Assembly: GCA_029990175.1 (NCBI GenBank)
Contig: JARKIP010000033.1
Location: forward strand, 18,769,001-18,833,000
Direction: 5' to 3'
Source: Petunia secreta
Taxonomy: Eukaryota; Streptophyta; Magnoliopsida; Solanales; Solanaceae
Length of the DNA: 64,000 nucleotides
Shown: positions 1 to 11,539 of the stretch, one piece after another
How the letters are laid out: each line of letters begins with the position of its first letter
Position numbering within the stretch: the first letter of the stretch is position 1
Program-made: the position numbers and the translations under genes
The notes under the pieces: model-generated
Told to the model about the DNA's origin: nothing
The model's input: only the letters and a program-made list of their open reading frames with translations
Databases searched by the model: none

Positions 1-1614
1 TCATGCAAGTACTCACTCTATTCAAGAGACTAATAAAAAAGCTTGCTTCTCGTAAATCATGTGCCCTCACAATAAATCCAAAGTTAAATGAAGAAATTCA
101 CACAAGAGAATGAATCATGAACAAAAGTTCACATAAAGATGAAGCACTCACTCTCAGAAAAGAACTCACATGCAACACAAGACGTAGCATAAGCTTGCCC
201 TTAGTGTAGGACTCGACTAATGTCCATATACTCGGCTAAGATCAATTAAGACTTCTTAAGGTTGTAACGTAGGCAATGGAACGGGTAGGATCTATTTAGG
301 TAACAGTGACTAACCACCCCAAGCAATTTAATACACCACAATTAATTCAAATATTATTCCTCCCAACCAATCTTTCTTTACCATCACACAGTCAACTTTC
401 ACCAACCTTTTTCTTTAAGTAAAGGTAGGAGCTAATGATAGGGACTACTTTTTTTCTTTCTTTCTTTCGAACTGTCTTTTTTTCATACTTTTTTTTTTCA
501 ATTATTGCACAATATCCTAAGCTTTCATCAGAGGTTTTATTTTTTTTTAAAGTAAATCCCTCCAATATCATCCTCCTAAGCACCTTTTATCTTCCTCTAG
601 CAACCTCAATATTCTCATTTCATTAACTAGTCTTTTAGGCTCATAACACCAAAAGTAAAACTCACAAATATTTAGCACAAGAAACAGGAACCCCAATGGC
701 TATCAAAGAAAGGCTACAGGCTCAAAAAGGTTAGCTAAGGTCAAATTTTCACTAGTAAACAACTAATTCTGAAGCTTCAAATAAATTGGCTATAAAAGGA
801 ATGCCTATATCACTTCCTAACTGAGCAAACTTCTCATTTCGCTTTGAACACACACCGGGCAAGTTCTAGACATCAAGTATTAAACATGGAGAAAGCAAAC
901 CCTCACTCACACATGGCACATAACCTACTCAAAACGGCTCGATTCGCGCTCTTAAACAAAGCAAACACAAGTAAACTCTCAAGTAAGTCTAACATCAACA
1001 TCATGATCACAGGCTTCAAATAATACACTCAACGTTTCTCAAAGCAAAATAGATTATGATAGAATATATGCATGAAGTTTGCATACCCCAAATCAAGTAT
1101 CTATATAAAACTAGTCAAAGTGGAGCCAAGACTCTCCCATCCAATTACTACACTCTAATTCTAAAAAAACAATCTACATATACCTGGTTCAAACTACTTA
1201 CTTTGAAAAAGAACCGATGCACAAAGAAAAACCAAAGGGGGTTATTAACACAAATAGGAAGACTCCCACCCCACACTTAAAATCATGTGTTGCCCTCAAT
1301 GTATTAAAATAAAACAAAAGGTGATAGAGAAACTCCCTGGGGCTCTAAGCCCGAATAACATCATTGTAAGCTTCCTTAGGGCACGAGGTACTTAGACTTC
1401 CCTCAAGCAGAAAATCCTCATTCGATCATACGAGGCTGCAAGAACCCCACACTTAGACTTCAAAGCAGTCAAAACCTGCAAAACAAAGAAACTCACAAAG
1501 TAATATCCTTCAAAAGATTTTTTTTTTTTTTTTTTTGGTTTTTTTCAACTTTTTCTTTTTATTTTTAATTGAATACAATTATAATCACGGGCTGCCTCCC
1601 GAGAAGCGCCTTAT

Positions 1615-2280
1615 TTAATGTCGTGGCACGACATAACCCAGAGTCAATACTTTTTTCCTCCAACTTGAGCTTATGAATCGCCTCCCCAATTGAAACTCAA
1701 CTCTCCGGCTATGCTCTTGGGGTGACACAAGTTCTTGCAAATCAAACATTAAGTATCTCCTTCTGCACGTCACCACCAACTTAGGAATATCCCCAAATTT
1801 TCGGCTATACTCTTGGCCAAGCACCAAATATACCATGTTGTATTCACTGGCCTTCATACAAGGATTTTCATCGTACCTAGATGGCATCACAAATTCGAGA
1901 GTGTAAGCATCATACACATCATTCTTCAACTCTTCAATCGGCTCAGAAGGATCGATTTCCATGTCCCCTTCTAAAATCAATGTAGAAAAGTGTCTAGAAT
2001 GCGGTGCAACCCGCTCACACTTTGATTCGTTACTCACATCCTCTTTCTGACACGACTTAGAGTCAACTATAATTTCAGCTTCAATTTTATTGTCTGACTC
2101 TAGTACCGCATCATCGGCATCTTCCCACACTATATGGCTAGATGGTTGGATTTCAACCTTTGTCTCCTCCAATGGAAATTCACTTTTTAGATCTTGAACT
2201 ATAGCCATGATTTCTTCTTCTAATTCCATGTCTTCTTGGCTAGGTTGTTGAACTCTTAATAATACAACCAACTGATTCAC
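1615..2280 (-). CDS. Uncharacterised retroelement ORF fragment
   Basis: A 221-codon open frame inside the LTR element, read away from the LTR. It opens at a GTG right after a stop codon; the first internal ATG is about 18 codons in, so the true start is uncertain. The protein is acidic in its first half (runs of E and D) and has a basic C-terminus ending VPRH just before the GGCGCTTCTCGGG element. I see no zinc knuckle, protease or polymerase motif. It could be a degenerate gag or one of the extra ORFs of non-autonomous plant elements. I do not recognise a function. Confidence 0.4.
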   Translation of the reverse strand: MNQLVVLLRVQQPSQEDMELEEEIMAIVQDLKSEFPLEETKVEIQPSSHIVWEDADDAVLESDNKIEAEIIVDSKSCQKEDVSNESKCERVAPHSRHFSTLILEGDMEIDPSEPIEELKNDVYDAYTLEFVMPSRYDENPCMKASEYNMVYLVLGQEYSRKFGDIPKLVVTCRRRYLMFDLQELVSPQEHSRRVEFQLGRRFISSSWRKKVLTLGYVVPRH

Positions 2281-2588
2281 TTAAGCTTCTATGCAACTTA
2301 GTTGTGCTCTATGTCTATCCTAGATCTTCTTCAATTCAGCTTCATATTCTTCCTCATCATCCTCTACTTCATCGCACCTACTATTATCATAAGAGAAAGA
2401 AATACTATCATAATAGGGGCTCGGGGAAGAATAAGATGTATTAGCACAACAATAATAATGATCACCTAGCCACATGTTATTTCCTGATGCCTTAATTTTT
2501 TTTATATAAAGTAAACAAATATGTACAGAGGCGAAGTTAATTGAACTAACAAACTCAGCTATCCTAAAAGCTAGAAATACACTGTGTT

Positions 2589-2605
2589 CCCCAACAACGA
2601 CGCCA
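2589..2605 (-). other. Primer-binding site of the LTR element
   Basis: The minus strand reads TGGCGTCGTTGTTGGGG. This differs by only a few C-to-T changes from the TGGCGCCGTTGCCGGGG site of Athila/Tat-type Ty3 elements. It lies 5 bases inside the end of the LTR, as expected. Confidence 0.65.
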
Positions 2606-2610
2606 AAATT

Positions 2611-3911
2611 TGATCAGGCCCAACTATGACCTACAAAAGGGACTAAGCTGTCGCAGCAAATATAGCTCTGTACTTAAAGTCTCGTGGTCGAATCCCACAG
2701 AGAACACGACTCTTAGCAGTTAATCTAGCTAAATTATCTACTCAACCAACTTCAAGTTTATATCTTTGGTTTGATTTTATACTAAAACTATTAAACAAGA
2801 AAGTAAATAACAAGTGTAGAAAGATAGATTTGATTCATGAGATGGAAAACTTAGGATTGATTTCCCCAACTCCTAACTTGTGCTAAAATATTGTGCTATC
2901 AATTTTCGCTAACTCTTCTTATTGAACAAGTGCTCCAAGTGTACGACTACCCACTTCCATTAAGTAATCATAACTTTCATTAGTTAATTATTTCAATTAA
3001 CTAATGAAGATAGGGAGGACTACACTTATGGTTCACAATAAGGATCAATATTCTTAATTCACCATTTTGACAACCTAAGCAATGTCTTTGTTTTAGGTTG
3101 AAATACAGAACCATAACTCATGAATCTATTCCTAGTAATCACAAGAATAAAGGGGACAATTAATTGGGGATCCTACCAATTAATAGCAAACAATTCGTAA
3201 ATAACATAGATATAAAAAATTAACAAGGTTCATTAACAACACAACAATTATCATCACATAAGTATATGGAGTGGGTCAATCAACTCTAGAATGGGTGATT
3301 TAGCCACTCATAGTCATGCTCTAAGACAAAAAATAACTAAAAGCATACAAAGCCACAAGAATATGGATAGATGGATGAAGTAGAGTGTTGAATCTTGATC
3401 TCCTCTCTTCCTTGCCTCATTTGGATGTGGAATTTGTCAAAAGTTATGTTTTGGGCATGTTTTGGGGCTTTTATATCGTTCCCATAGACCCGCACAAGTC
3501 GGGAATCCAAAATAAACTCGGAATTGAAATATCAGGATTTTAAGCCTACGGCGCCGCACAGTGCAGTGCCGTAGGCCAATTTCTGCATGCTTTCAAAAAA
3601 TTTCAACTCTCTGAAGATCGTCCCTGTTGCGCCGCATAGCGCAACGCCCGGCGCGGCGCAACAATCCAAATCTTTTATCATTTTTTTCCACGCCTTGGTT
3701 AACTCGACCTTCAGGCTTCTACTCAGACTTCAAACCCCTTGTTTTTCATCAATTATGCTCCATATACGGCTCATATCATCAATGTAATCCCTACAATATA
3801 AAACACACCAAATAAGAGCAATTCCGTCCAAAGTACCAACAAATATCGCAAGTTGAAACATAAATACGAGGCGAAAGTATAGAAATTATTGCAATATCTA
3901 GCCTCATATCA
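2611..3911 (-). repeat. 5' long terminal repeat (about 1.3 kb)
   Basis: On the minus strand the block starts TGATATGAGG (at 3911) and ends GGCCTGATCA (at 2611), giving TG...CA ends directly before the primer-binding site. It contains a GC-rich patch (3545-3660) with repeated CGCCGCA/GGCGCGGCGC words, unlike the AT-rich surroundings. The outer boundary is set only by the TG dinucleotide, because no partner LTR is available to compare. Confidence 0.6.
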
Positions 3912-4312
3912 GTAGTTCAAATTTGGGTAGATACACTACAAGGAAAAAAGAAATTCCAACAGTACAAATTTGTAATGGATGGCTATCATATATATACATA
4001 TATATAAGACACATTTTGCATTTATTGATTTGATGAAAAATATCAAACGTGGATTAATTAATTCTTTACTTATTTATGTGTACATACAATTTCCAGCGTA
4101 TTCATCCTCTAATGCATCAAGTTTATTTGTATACCAATTTAAAAATTCATCTCTAATCGACGGATCTTCTGTCCACATCTATCACAAAATTTTATAAAAA
4201 AACTATTTTGTCAAAAAAATCTAATATGTTAAAATGTGTACTACATTTGTTTTATGTGAATATCGAGTTGGAATGAATTTTTAGTAAAAATTTCTCATAG
4301 GGGCCTGTTTGG
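3912..4312. other. AT-rich spacer with a possible CACTA-type end
   Basis: No gene is visible. At 3934 the sequence CACTACAAGGAAAAAAG resembles the terminal repeat of CACTA (En/Spm) transposons, preceded by ATA. I could not find the matching inverted end (…CTTGTAGTG) nearby, so this is at most an isolated terminus. Confidence 0.3.
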
Positions 4313-4915
4313 CGCACGCTAATTAATTTGTAGCCGTCAAAAATAAATTCGCTGAGAAATAACACCTCCGGACAAGTCCCAATATAAATACTGGGAAGCT
4401 TCAGTAAACTAACCTCAGTATAAAATACTGAGACTTTGAATAAGTTTTGTTCAAAGCCCCATTATTTTGTTATGAGACTTTGTATAAAGTTTCAGTCCCA
4501 TAACAAAATACTGGGGCTTTGAACAAAACTTGTTTAAAGCCCCAGTATTTTGTTATGGGACTAAAGCTTTATATATAAAATGTCATAACAAAATAATGGG
4601 ATTTATCCCTTTGATGGGACCTTTGTTATGGGATAAATCTCATTGGTTTGTTATGGAATAAAGTCTCATAACAAAATAATGAGACCTTTGAACATGTTAG
4701 TTTAAGGTCCTATTATTTTGTTATGGGATTATTTTATTATGAGACTTTGTATAAAGCTTCAGTCTCATAACAAAATACTTGGGACTAGTCTGGGGTGTTT
4801 TTCCAACACCAATAAAGCGTAAGTGTGTGCGTAAATTTTTTGCTATTTCTCAATTAATTTTGAAACGGTGGATAAACTCTTTGAGTGCGTCTAAAAATGG
4901 CTACACATTAAACTT
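4313..4915. mobile_element. Small non-autonomous MULE-like element, relative of the large element
   Basis: The left end contains TTTGTAGCC and AAATTCGCTGAGAAATAAC (4328-4372); the right end contains inverted counterparts, GCTATTTCTCAATTAATTTTG (about 4842-4862) and GGCTACACATT (4899-4910). The same AAATTC..TGAGAA motif occurs in the ends of the large MULE (about 5100 and 27905). The interior has no ORF. It consists of CATAACAAAATACTGGG and its inverse TATTTTGTTATGGGACT, about nine times in both orientations. Exact ends and TSD were not found. Confidence 0.55.
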
Positions 4916-5029
4916 TCTCGAATTTTTATTAAAAGAGTATGTGGGCTGGAGGATCAGATTTTTAGCCCCATATGCCAGCAAAAACGTTTTCTTTGGGATG
5001 AAGAATGGGCCGTTGAGAAAATTTAAAAG

Positions 5030-5128
5030 TTGAAAACGTAAAAATTTCGCGGGGAAGCCACTTTGGCACCCGCTTTGTGATGCGTAGCCTCTGTTTACAA
5101 ATTCGCTGAGAATTAGCCACTAGACTCG
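5030..5128 (+). repeat. Left terminal inverted repeat of the large MULE (diverged)
   Basis: AAGCCACTTTGGCACCCGC ... AAATTCGCTGAGAATTAGCC ... ACTCG (5055-5128) aligns with the reverse complement of 27890-27966, which reads TAGCCAATTTTGCACACG ... AAATTCATTGAGAAATAGCC ... ACTCG. Similarity fades outside about 5030. Confidence 0.55.
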
Positions 5129-5130
5129 TT

Positions 5131-6421
5131 TTTTAAAAATAATAGCATGACGATGTCGTTTTACACATTTTGGAAATTCCGGTTTTAACCTTCCTTATTT
5201 TCAACTTATTCGGTGTTTTTGTTTCTCTGTTTAATACTGTGACTTTTGAACTCTATCAAACTATACGAACTCTCTTTCGAAATACAGCAATTTCTTATTT
5301 TTGAGATTTTGAAGCTTTGTGTGTAAGGTAACTGTGTTTACTTCGTATATTAAGGTAACTGTGTTTACTTCGTATTGTTTTTTTTTTCATTTTTGTACGT
5401 GTATATGGGTTATTTAGGTTTTGATTTTGTTTCGAACAATGTTTAGATTTTCATTGGAGTACAGTATAAGCTTTTGATTTCCTTTAAAATGGTAGGGTTT
5501 TTTTAATGGGAACGCTTTGTTTCTGTGAAACCCATTTTCCCCAGAACTATATACTGTGACCTTCTGTTGTGGATAGGCTGTTGCCCATGATTAAAAACTG
5601 GACTGTGTGTTTTTAAGAGGTACTTGTCCATTGTAAATGGTGGGTTATTTTTTAGAAAGGGGGCAACGTTTTTTTTTTTGGTCAAACCCTTTGCCCCAGA
5701 AGTATATACTGTGACTCTGTATATAGGCCCCAGCACCAAATGCTGTGACCTTTGTGTTCAACAAGTACTTGTGTCCCAGTTCTAAATCATGGGACTGTGC
5801 ATAACAAAGCATCATAGACCCCAGCACCTAATGCTGTGACCCTTGTGTTTAAAAAGTTCTGTGTCCCAGTTCTAAAACATGGGACTGTGTATAACAAAGC
5901 ATCATAGACTCCAGGACAAAATGCTGTGACCCATTTGTTTAAAAAGTTCTGTGTCCCAGTTCTAAAACATGGGACTGTGTATAACAAAGCATCATAGACT
6001 CCAGGACAAAATGCTGTGACCCATTTGTTTAAAAAGTTCTGTGTCCCAGTTCTAAAACATGGGACTGTGTATAACAAAGCATCATAGACTCCAGGACAAA
6101 ATGCTGCGACCCATTTGTTTATTAAGTTCTTGTGTCCCAGTTCTAAAAATGGGACTTTGCATAACAAAGCATAATAGGCCCCAGCACCAAATGCTGTGAC
6201 CATGCACATGAACTACTTGTGCTCCCAGCACCAATGTCTGGGGGGAGGGGTTGGGCTACCAAGCTCTCCCCCAGCACAAATACTGCGACCTTGCACATGA
6301 ACCACTTGTACCCCCAGCATACCAAATACTGTGACTGTGCAGATAAACTACTTGTACCCCCAGCATATATGTGTTAATTTTCCTTTGTTTTTATTTTAAT
6401 ACATGTGCTAATGTTACAGCA
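5131..6421. other. 5' non-coding region of the DUF1985-Ulp1 gene
   Basis: No coding frame. It holds a 49-bp segment starting AATACTGTGACTTTTGAACT (5233-5283) that recurs at 16956 and 19330, a tandem 27-bp duplication AAGGTAACTGTGTTTACTTC (5326-5376), and then the 90-bp array from about 5690. The array ends about 50 bases before the start codon. Confidence 0.6.
5690..6370. repeat. 90-bp tandem array, block 1
   Basis: Units start CCCAGTTCTAAAACATGGGA at 5865, 5955 and 6045, exactly 90 bases apart, with more diverged units on both sides. Each unit carries two half-motifs, CCCAG...ATGGGACTG and CCAG...AAATGCTGTGACC. At 6237-6274 a hairpin CTGGGGGGAG ... CTCTCCCCCAG occurs. Confidence 0.9.
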
Positions 6422-9400
6422 ATGGAGATTATTCCAAGTGATGAGGTTACGGATAATCTGCCAAACGACGATGGTATATTGCTTCCATTTGCGCAGTGGA
6501 AAAATCGTGATTGCCAGTGGAAAGGTGACACAGAGTATCGTGGATTAATCGAAGGGTTGCTGTCTGCGGATTACCTGGAGAAAATGAAGAAAGGGCCATT
6601 CGGCAAGTTTATGCTTTTGGAAGATGCTAAATATTCTGGGAGGCTTATAAATTGTTTTCTCCAGTCTCAAATAGTTTCTTCAGACAACACTAAGCTTAGC
6701 TTTAAAGTTTTTGGTGATATAGTGGATTTCACAGCTGATGATTTTCATGTAGTTAGTGGTCTTAATATTTCCAGTATTGTAGATATAAGTATTTTTAAGC
6801 TTTCAAAGAGTAGATTAAAAGAGAAGTATTTCAGGAATCCTGAAGACGATGTTAATAAAAAGGACAGCAAATGGACTTTAAAGTTATATGACTTGCTTGA
6901 TTTGATTGAACATCATTCTAGTTATGTGAGAGTGGCTCCAAAGAGCAAGGGCAATCTGAATAGAGTGTCTGCTGCACGATTGGATGTTCCATTAGAGCAA
7001 GATGATGCTGTTAAATTAGCCGAGCTATATTTGCTTAATTCTGTTTTATTGGGCCGGCCATTACCTAGAGTAGTGGATGATCAATATATGATTATTATTG
7101 ATAATGAAGAGGTGCATAGCTGTTATCAGTGGGGTACTGAGATATATCGTCAAATGGTACACCATTTGCAATCAATCATAAAGCCAGGTTCTTCTACTTA
7201 TTTGTTTCCTGGTATGCCCTTCCTATTCTGTTGCTGGGTGGCAGAGGTGTTCCCTGTGTTCAGGCAGTATTTTACTGTTCGCCCTAGGATCAAACATGTG
7301 ATGCTTCGTTACACATGTACTTTTACCCCTCAATACAATGTCTTGTGTGATGACTACTTTCATAATGAACAGGTGAGTTTTATGAGTACTTGCTTTTGTT
7401 TGTTATTTATTTGTTTTACTTTTTTGTTGGTTTTGAAATGTATTTTTTAATAGTTTTGGGAGGATGCCTCAGTGAGACCAATAAGGCATAAATCTAAACA
7501 TGCTTCAACTTCAAAATCACCCTCAAAGTCATCTTCAAAGACTAGTTCAACAGGAGAATCTATTGACATGAATGAAGTTGTAAAGGTGAAATTCTTCGTG
7601 GGTTTTGTCTTTTAATTTTTTTTTCTTATGTGGTTTTAATGTTTTTTCTTTTACCAGAGATTGACAGCTAATCTCAAAGTTAACTTACCTACTGAGAGCA
7701 AGATTCAACATATGATCAATTCCTCAGAAAATAGTGTAAAGAAAGATCTTGCTGACATGGAGAAGAGGATTACAGATCAGTTGAATGCAAAGTTTGATGC
7801 ATTACTGCTTCTTGTTGCAAAATCAAAAACAAGTGATCTCGAAGAAAACTGTGGTGTGTCTGTAAGTAAATCAGTTACCAGGAGTAGAAATGAAAAGAGT
7901 AATTTTGTTGATAATTTGATTTATTCAGATGGTCGCAATAGTTTTTTCAAAGAAACATTTAATCAGGCAGAGCTTGGTGGTAGTGTACAAAGTGATCATG
8001 GTATTGCAGCTCCTTTAATAGATGCAAGTGATCAAATAATTGTGGATGTTTTAGAGCATTACAAAGCTGATACTAGTGACCCTATTGATGAAGCAAAAGG
8101 TACAGATGATTTAGAAAAGGCGCCATCAAATTCAGACAATCATCAGCAAAGTCATGGTAGTCAAAATAGAGTATTCTGTATAGTCGTAATTTAAATAAAA
8201 GGGAATTTTTTTGTTTAATGTAATGATTTTTTATTTTTTGTATATGCAGATAAACAGAATCCTTCATCTGATTTATTGGACAAGTGTCCATCTAAAGATG
8301 ATGATGTATCTTTGAATCCAACAGATGTTCAGCTTCGTGATGAAACAATTTATCCCACACTGAATGGTAAGAAGAAAAAAATTTGTTGGTAGATTGAACC
8401 AACATATTATGCACTAATACTGTGTTTTTATGATAAAATACTGGGACTCTTTGTTTAACAAGTACTTGTGTCCCAGTTCTAAATTATGGGATTTTCTATA
8501 ACAAAGCACTATATGTACAGCACAAAATACTGTGACTTTTTCATATGAATTATTTTGTGCCCCAGCACCAATGTCTGGGAAGTCTATAGTAATGGGAATG
8601 TATTTTAAATATGTGTGTTTTGACACTTCTGTTTTCTATAGAGAAATGTAATGTATTGTGCTTATTTATTTTTACAGAAGGTAATAATTGTGAATCTGGG
8701 AAAAGTGCTGTGGTTGTAGAACAAATTAATGAATTAAAGCATCTTGTTGAAACTGGTATTTGGACACCAGTAGGTATGGAAAAGTAATTTTTATATCATA
8801 AATAGTGTTCCTATTTTTGTTGTTGAAAATGTGTAACAAATTATCTTGTTTTGAAGTCTCTCAAGAAAGTTCTCAAGAAGGTTGTCAACCAATTAAGCTT
8901 GCTGATAACCAAATGTTTTTGACTCCTGGTATGCGAAAATATGTTGCGTATTTTGCATGGTCCACACTCCAGCATAAAATATCCTGTTGGTTGGTTAATG
9001 AATAGTTTGTCTTGTTCCATTTACAGAAGCAACAAATGTTAAAGCTGATAAGGAAGATGTTGTCAATGAACGCAGTCACAGTGCTGAGGTTCGACTTGAA
9101 GTTAGGGCTGTCAGCGAGCTTTGCATAGCTGGTCTTGTTTTTACACCAGAAGGTATGTAATCGTCTTTTTTATAGTTATTTTGTGTTCTTATTGTTCGCA
9201 AATGTGTGATATATTATCTTTATTTATAAAGGTTCTCAAGAAGGTTCCCAAGAAGGTTCTAAAGAAGATCTTAAAAAAGGTGTTGAGCATTTGTCTCCAA
9301 AAAAGGGTTTGAAAGCATTTTCCAGCAAGAAAAGGAAGAAACGTGATAATGATGCTTCTCCTGAAATTGCATCTCCCCTCAAACCTAAAATTGGTGAAAA

Positions 9401-11401
9401 TTTGGCTGATGTAAGCAAAAGCATCATGAATATTCGTTGCATAGATGCACCTTCATTTTCAATTGGCTTGACACAGCCATCGCAAGAGACTGCAGCAGTG
9501 ATTGATAGTGTCAGGCATGATTCTATGGATATCGATCGCTCAGAAAGTAAGGGTGGTACAGAATTGGCATTAATAGAGAAAGACAATTCAAAACTTACGA
9601 CACTTGCTGATGCATCTGTTGTAGTACTGGAGCAAGAGTCTGCTTTGGATTCAGCCATGAAAACACCTGAACAGTCAAGGAAGGTTGCTGGAACAAATGT
9701 CTGTGCAAGTAATTATGCAGATGTGTCTTCATGTAAACAACAGTCGGCAATGCAGTCTTCAGTGAAAAAGGAGGAAGTTATGGATTTAGCTGTTTTGCCA
9801 GAGAAACCATCAAATCATCCAGAAGGAGGAGAGGTGTTAGGCAGGGGACATAGGGTTCGTAAGATTAGCCGACACTTATTATCTCCATTCAGGCCTTTTC
9901 ATCCAAAGGAAAAGTGTGATTGGAAGCCTTCTTATAGGCGTGTATGCCCTTTTCATACAGTCAATGCCACGTCTAATTGTTTGGCAATTTTTGACAAATG
10001 GTTGAAGCAAGGCTTGAAAGTGACTGATAAAAACAGCGTCTCTAAAGTGTAAGTTATTTTATTTTATTTTTTTTAGTTATTGTGTATTTTTAAGTTACAC
10101 GGTGTTGTGGATTATATTAGTAAATTTGTATTCTTTATGTTGTTTGTGTTTAACTTTTTCAGGGGTGATGATCTTTATGATGACAAAATTGCAGACATCA
10201 ATTCACAGAATAAAATTAAATTGTATAGTGTTTCAGTGAAGAGCAAAATGTGGTTTAGAGAGATTGCAGATAGAAGATATCCACTTACCAATGAGGTTTT
10301 CTACAGCTTTTTTTTATTATTGGTTCTGTAGTGTTTTATATATATATTTGTTAACTAATATTTTTTTTTTTTTTGTGTTTTGTGATTTTTTTTGTCATGC
10401 AGCATGTTGATGTTATACTGTACTATCTGAGGAAGAAACATGTATATCATTTCACAAACTACTCAGCGCTCTTCACAACGACAGACTTGAATTTTGATTT
10501 TTTTGTAGAGTCGTTGTTCTTTTCGAAGGTTGAATCCTATTTTGAACATATGGCAAAGGAAGAGAAGACCAGGAGAATAAAAGAGAAGAAGGATAGAATG
10601 GAAGAAGAGTGGAAGAACAAAGAAAATTTTGAAAAAATGAAGGCCCAACAAAAGAAAGGAGCAAAAAGGACTCGTGGTCAACAAAAGAAAAAAAAATATG
10701 ATCCTCCAGCAGAAGTTGTTTTTGGAATTCATGACTTGACATTGGAGGATTTAGAGAAGATTGAGTTAGATTTCTACCTAGCACAGTATGAAGGAACTGC
10801 ACAAAATAGCCTACTTGAGTGTGTGAATGGGTCTTCTAATGAATGTGGCATATCATGGGGTCAAGTCGAAAAAGTTTTTATGCCAATTAGGAAGACTTCA
10901 GTTGATCCTAATGATTACATGTCTTGCACTCATTATTGGTTGGGAGTTTATTCTATAAAAGATCATAGAATCGATGTCTATGATTCGGTTTTTGATGGGG
11001 ATGAAGATTTTGTGAAGATCAAGATGGCAATGTATGCAATTGCTATACCTAAGCTACTAAAAGAAATGGATTTCCATACAGAATATCCTAATTTTGGTAC
11101 AACGTACAAGAAACTTGATATTGTTTATCAAGGAGCACCAAAACAATTAGGAGATACAGACTGTGGTATTTTTGTAACAAGGTTTACAGATCTTCTCATG
11201 CTTGGACAGGATTTGTTTAAACAGGAATGGGGAGTAGAAGCCATTAGTATTTACAGGAGAATGGTTGCTGTTAATCTACTGTCGCATGGAAAATCAAAAA
11301 GAGATGAAGGCTATGAAACTCCACCAGAGAAATTGAATGATGATTATGGAGAGCACGATGAGAAGCTAGCTTGTGAACATGGAAGGCTGCCTCTTCTTTG
11401 A
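6422..11401 (+). CDS. DUF1985 + Ulp1 (C48) cysteine protease gene of the MULE, VANC-like
   Basis: Ten exons with GT-AG borders and consistent phase: 6422-7372, 7454-7585, 7658-8156, 8250-8366, 8678-8773, 8857-8928, 9027-9152, 9232-10048, 10163-10295, 10403-11401; predicted protein 1313 aa. The N-terminal 317 residues (exon 1) match the DUF1985 pattern (a 'KFGPF' type entry, then a CWxxEVFP motif near the end). The middle is low-complexity, acidic and serine-rich with a basic SPKKGLKAFSSKKRKKR patch. The C-terminus is an Ulp1-type domain with H1158 (THYWLG), D1175 (VYDS), Q1229 and C1235 (QLGDTDCG), the full catalytic set. Such proteins belong to VANDAL/Kaonashi MULEs; DUF1985 proteins act as anti-silencers in Arabidopsis, while Ulp1 domains remove SUMO. 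Whether either activity exists here is inference. Exons 4-7 are all phase 1-1. Confidence 0.85.
8414..8590. repeat. Array unit inside intron 4 of the DUF1985-Ulp1 gene
   Basis: Within the intron 8367-8677 lies a two-unit piece of the array: AATACTGGGACT, CCCAGTTCTAAATTATGGGA, ACAAAATACTGTGACTT and CCCCAGCACCAATGTCTGGG. It uses the same words as the intergenic blocks, so the motif has spread into transcribed DNA. Confidence 0.85.
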
Positions 11402-11539
11402 ATCTTTATTAATCTTTTTTATAAACAATGCAGTGTATACATTTTTTGAAGTATGTATAGTTAATATGTTGTTTGTTTGTTATTATTTATGAGCTTGGGA
11501 ACTATATAAATTGGAATGCTAAATACTTTAATCCCCCTG

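Larger units (their letters stand above)
1..3911 (-). mobile_element. Ty3-type LTR retrotransposon, partial (5' LTR plus internal part)
   Basis: Read on the minus strand, an LTR-like block (3911 to 2611) ends in TGATCA and is followed after 5 bases by a primer-binding site of the TGGCG(T/C)CGTTG type found in Athila/Tat-like plant elements. Further in, around 1595-1612, is the phrase GGCGCTTCTCGGGAGGCAGC, which I recognise from non-coding parts of plant Ty3 elements. No reverse transcriptase, integrase or protease is visible, so this looks non-autonomous or has a large part outside the window. Bases 1-1614 and 2281-2588 hold no convincing gene, only pyrimidine-rich tracts (445-560, 1517-1537) and AT-rich sequence. 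The 3' LTR is not in the window. Confidence 0.7.

Noticed and set aside
3934..3950. Complete CACTA transposon
   Set aside because: Only one CACTACAAGGAAAAAAG end was found; no partner end or TSD in the window, so kept only as a weak note.
5787..6209. Minus-strand ORFs of 80-140 codons across the 90-bp arrays (also 15563-15964, 16009-16257, 17180-17581, 17626-17874, 19670-19957)
   Set aside because: The unit length of 90 is a multiple of three, so one stop-free unit gives a long open frame by itself. Start and stop positions differ between blocks and no promoter or domain is seen.
5690..6370. CRISPR-like array
   Set aside because: Eukaryotic tandem repeat: whole 90-bp units repeat, with no unique spacers.
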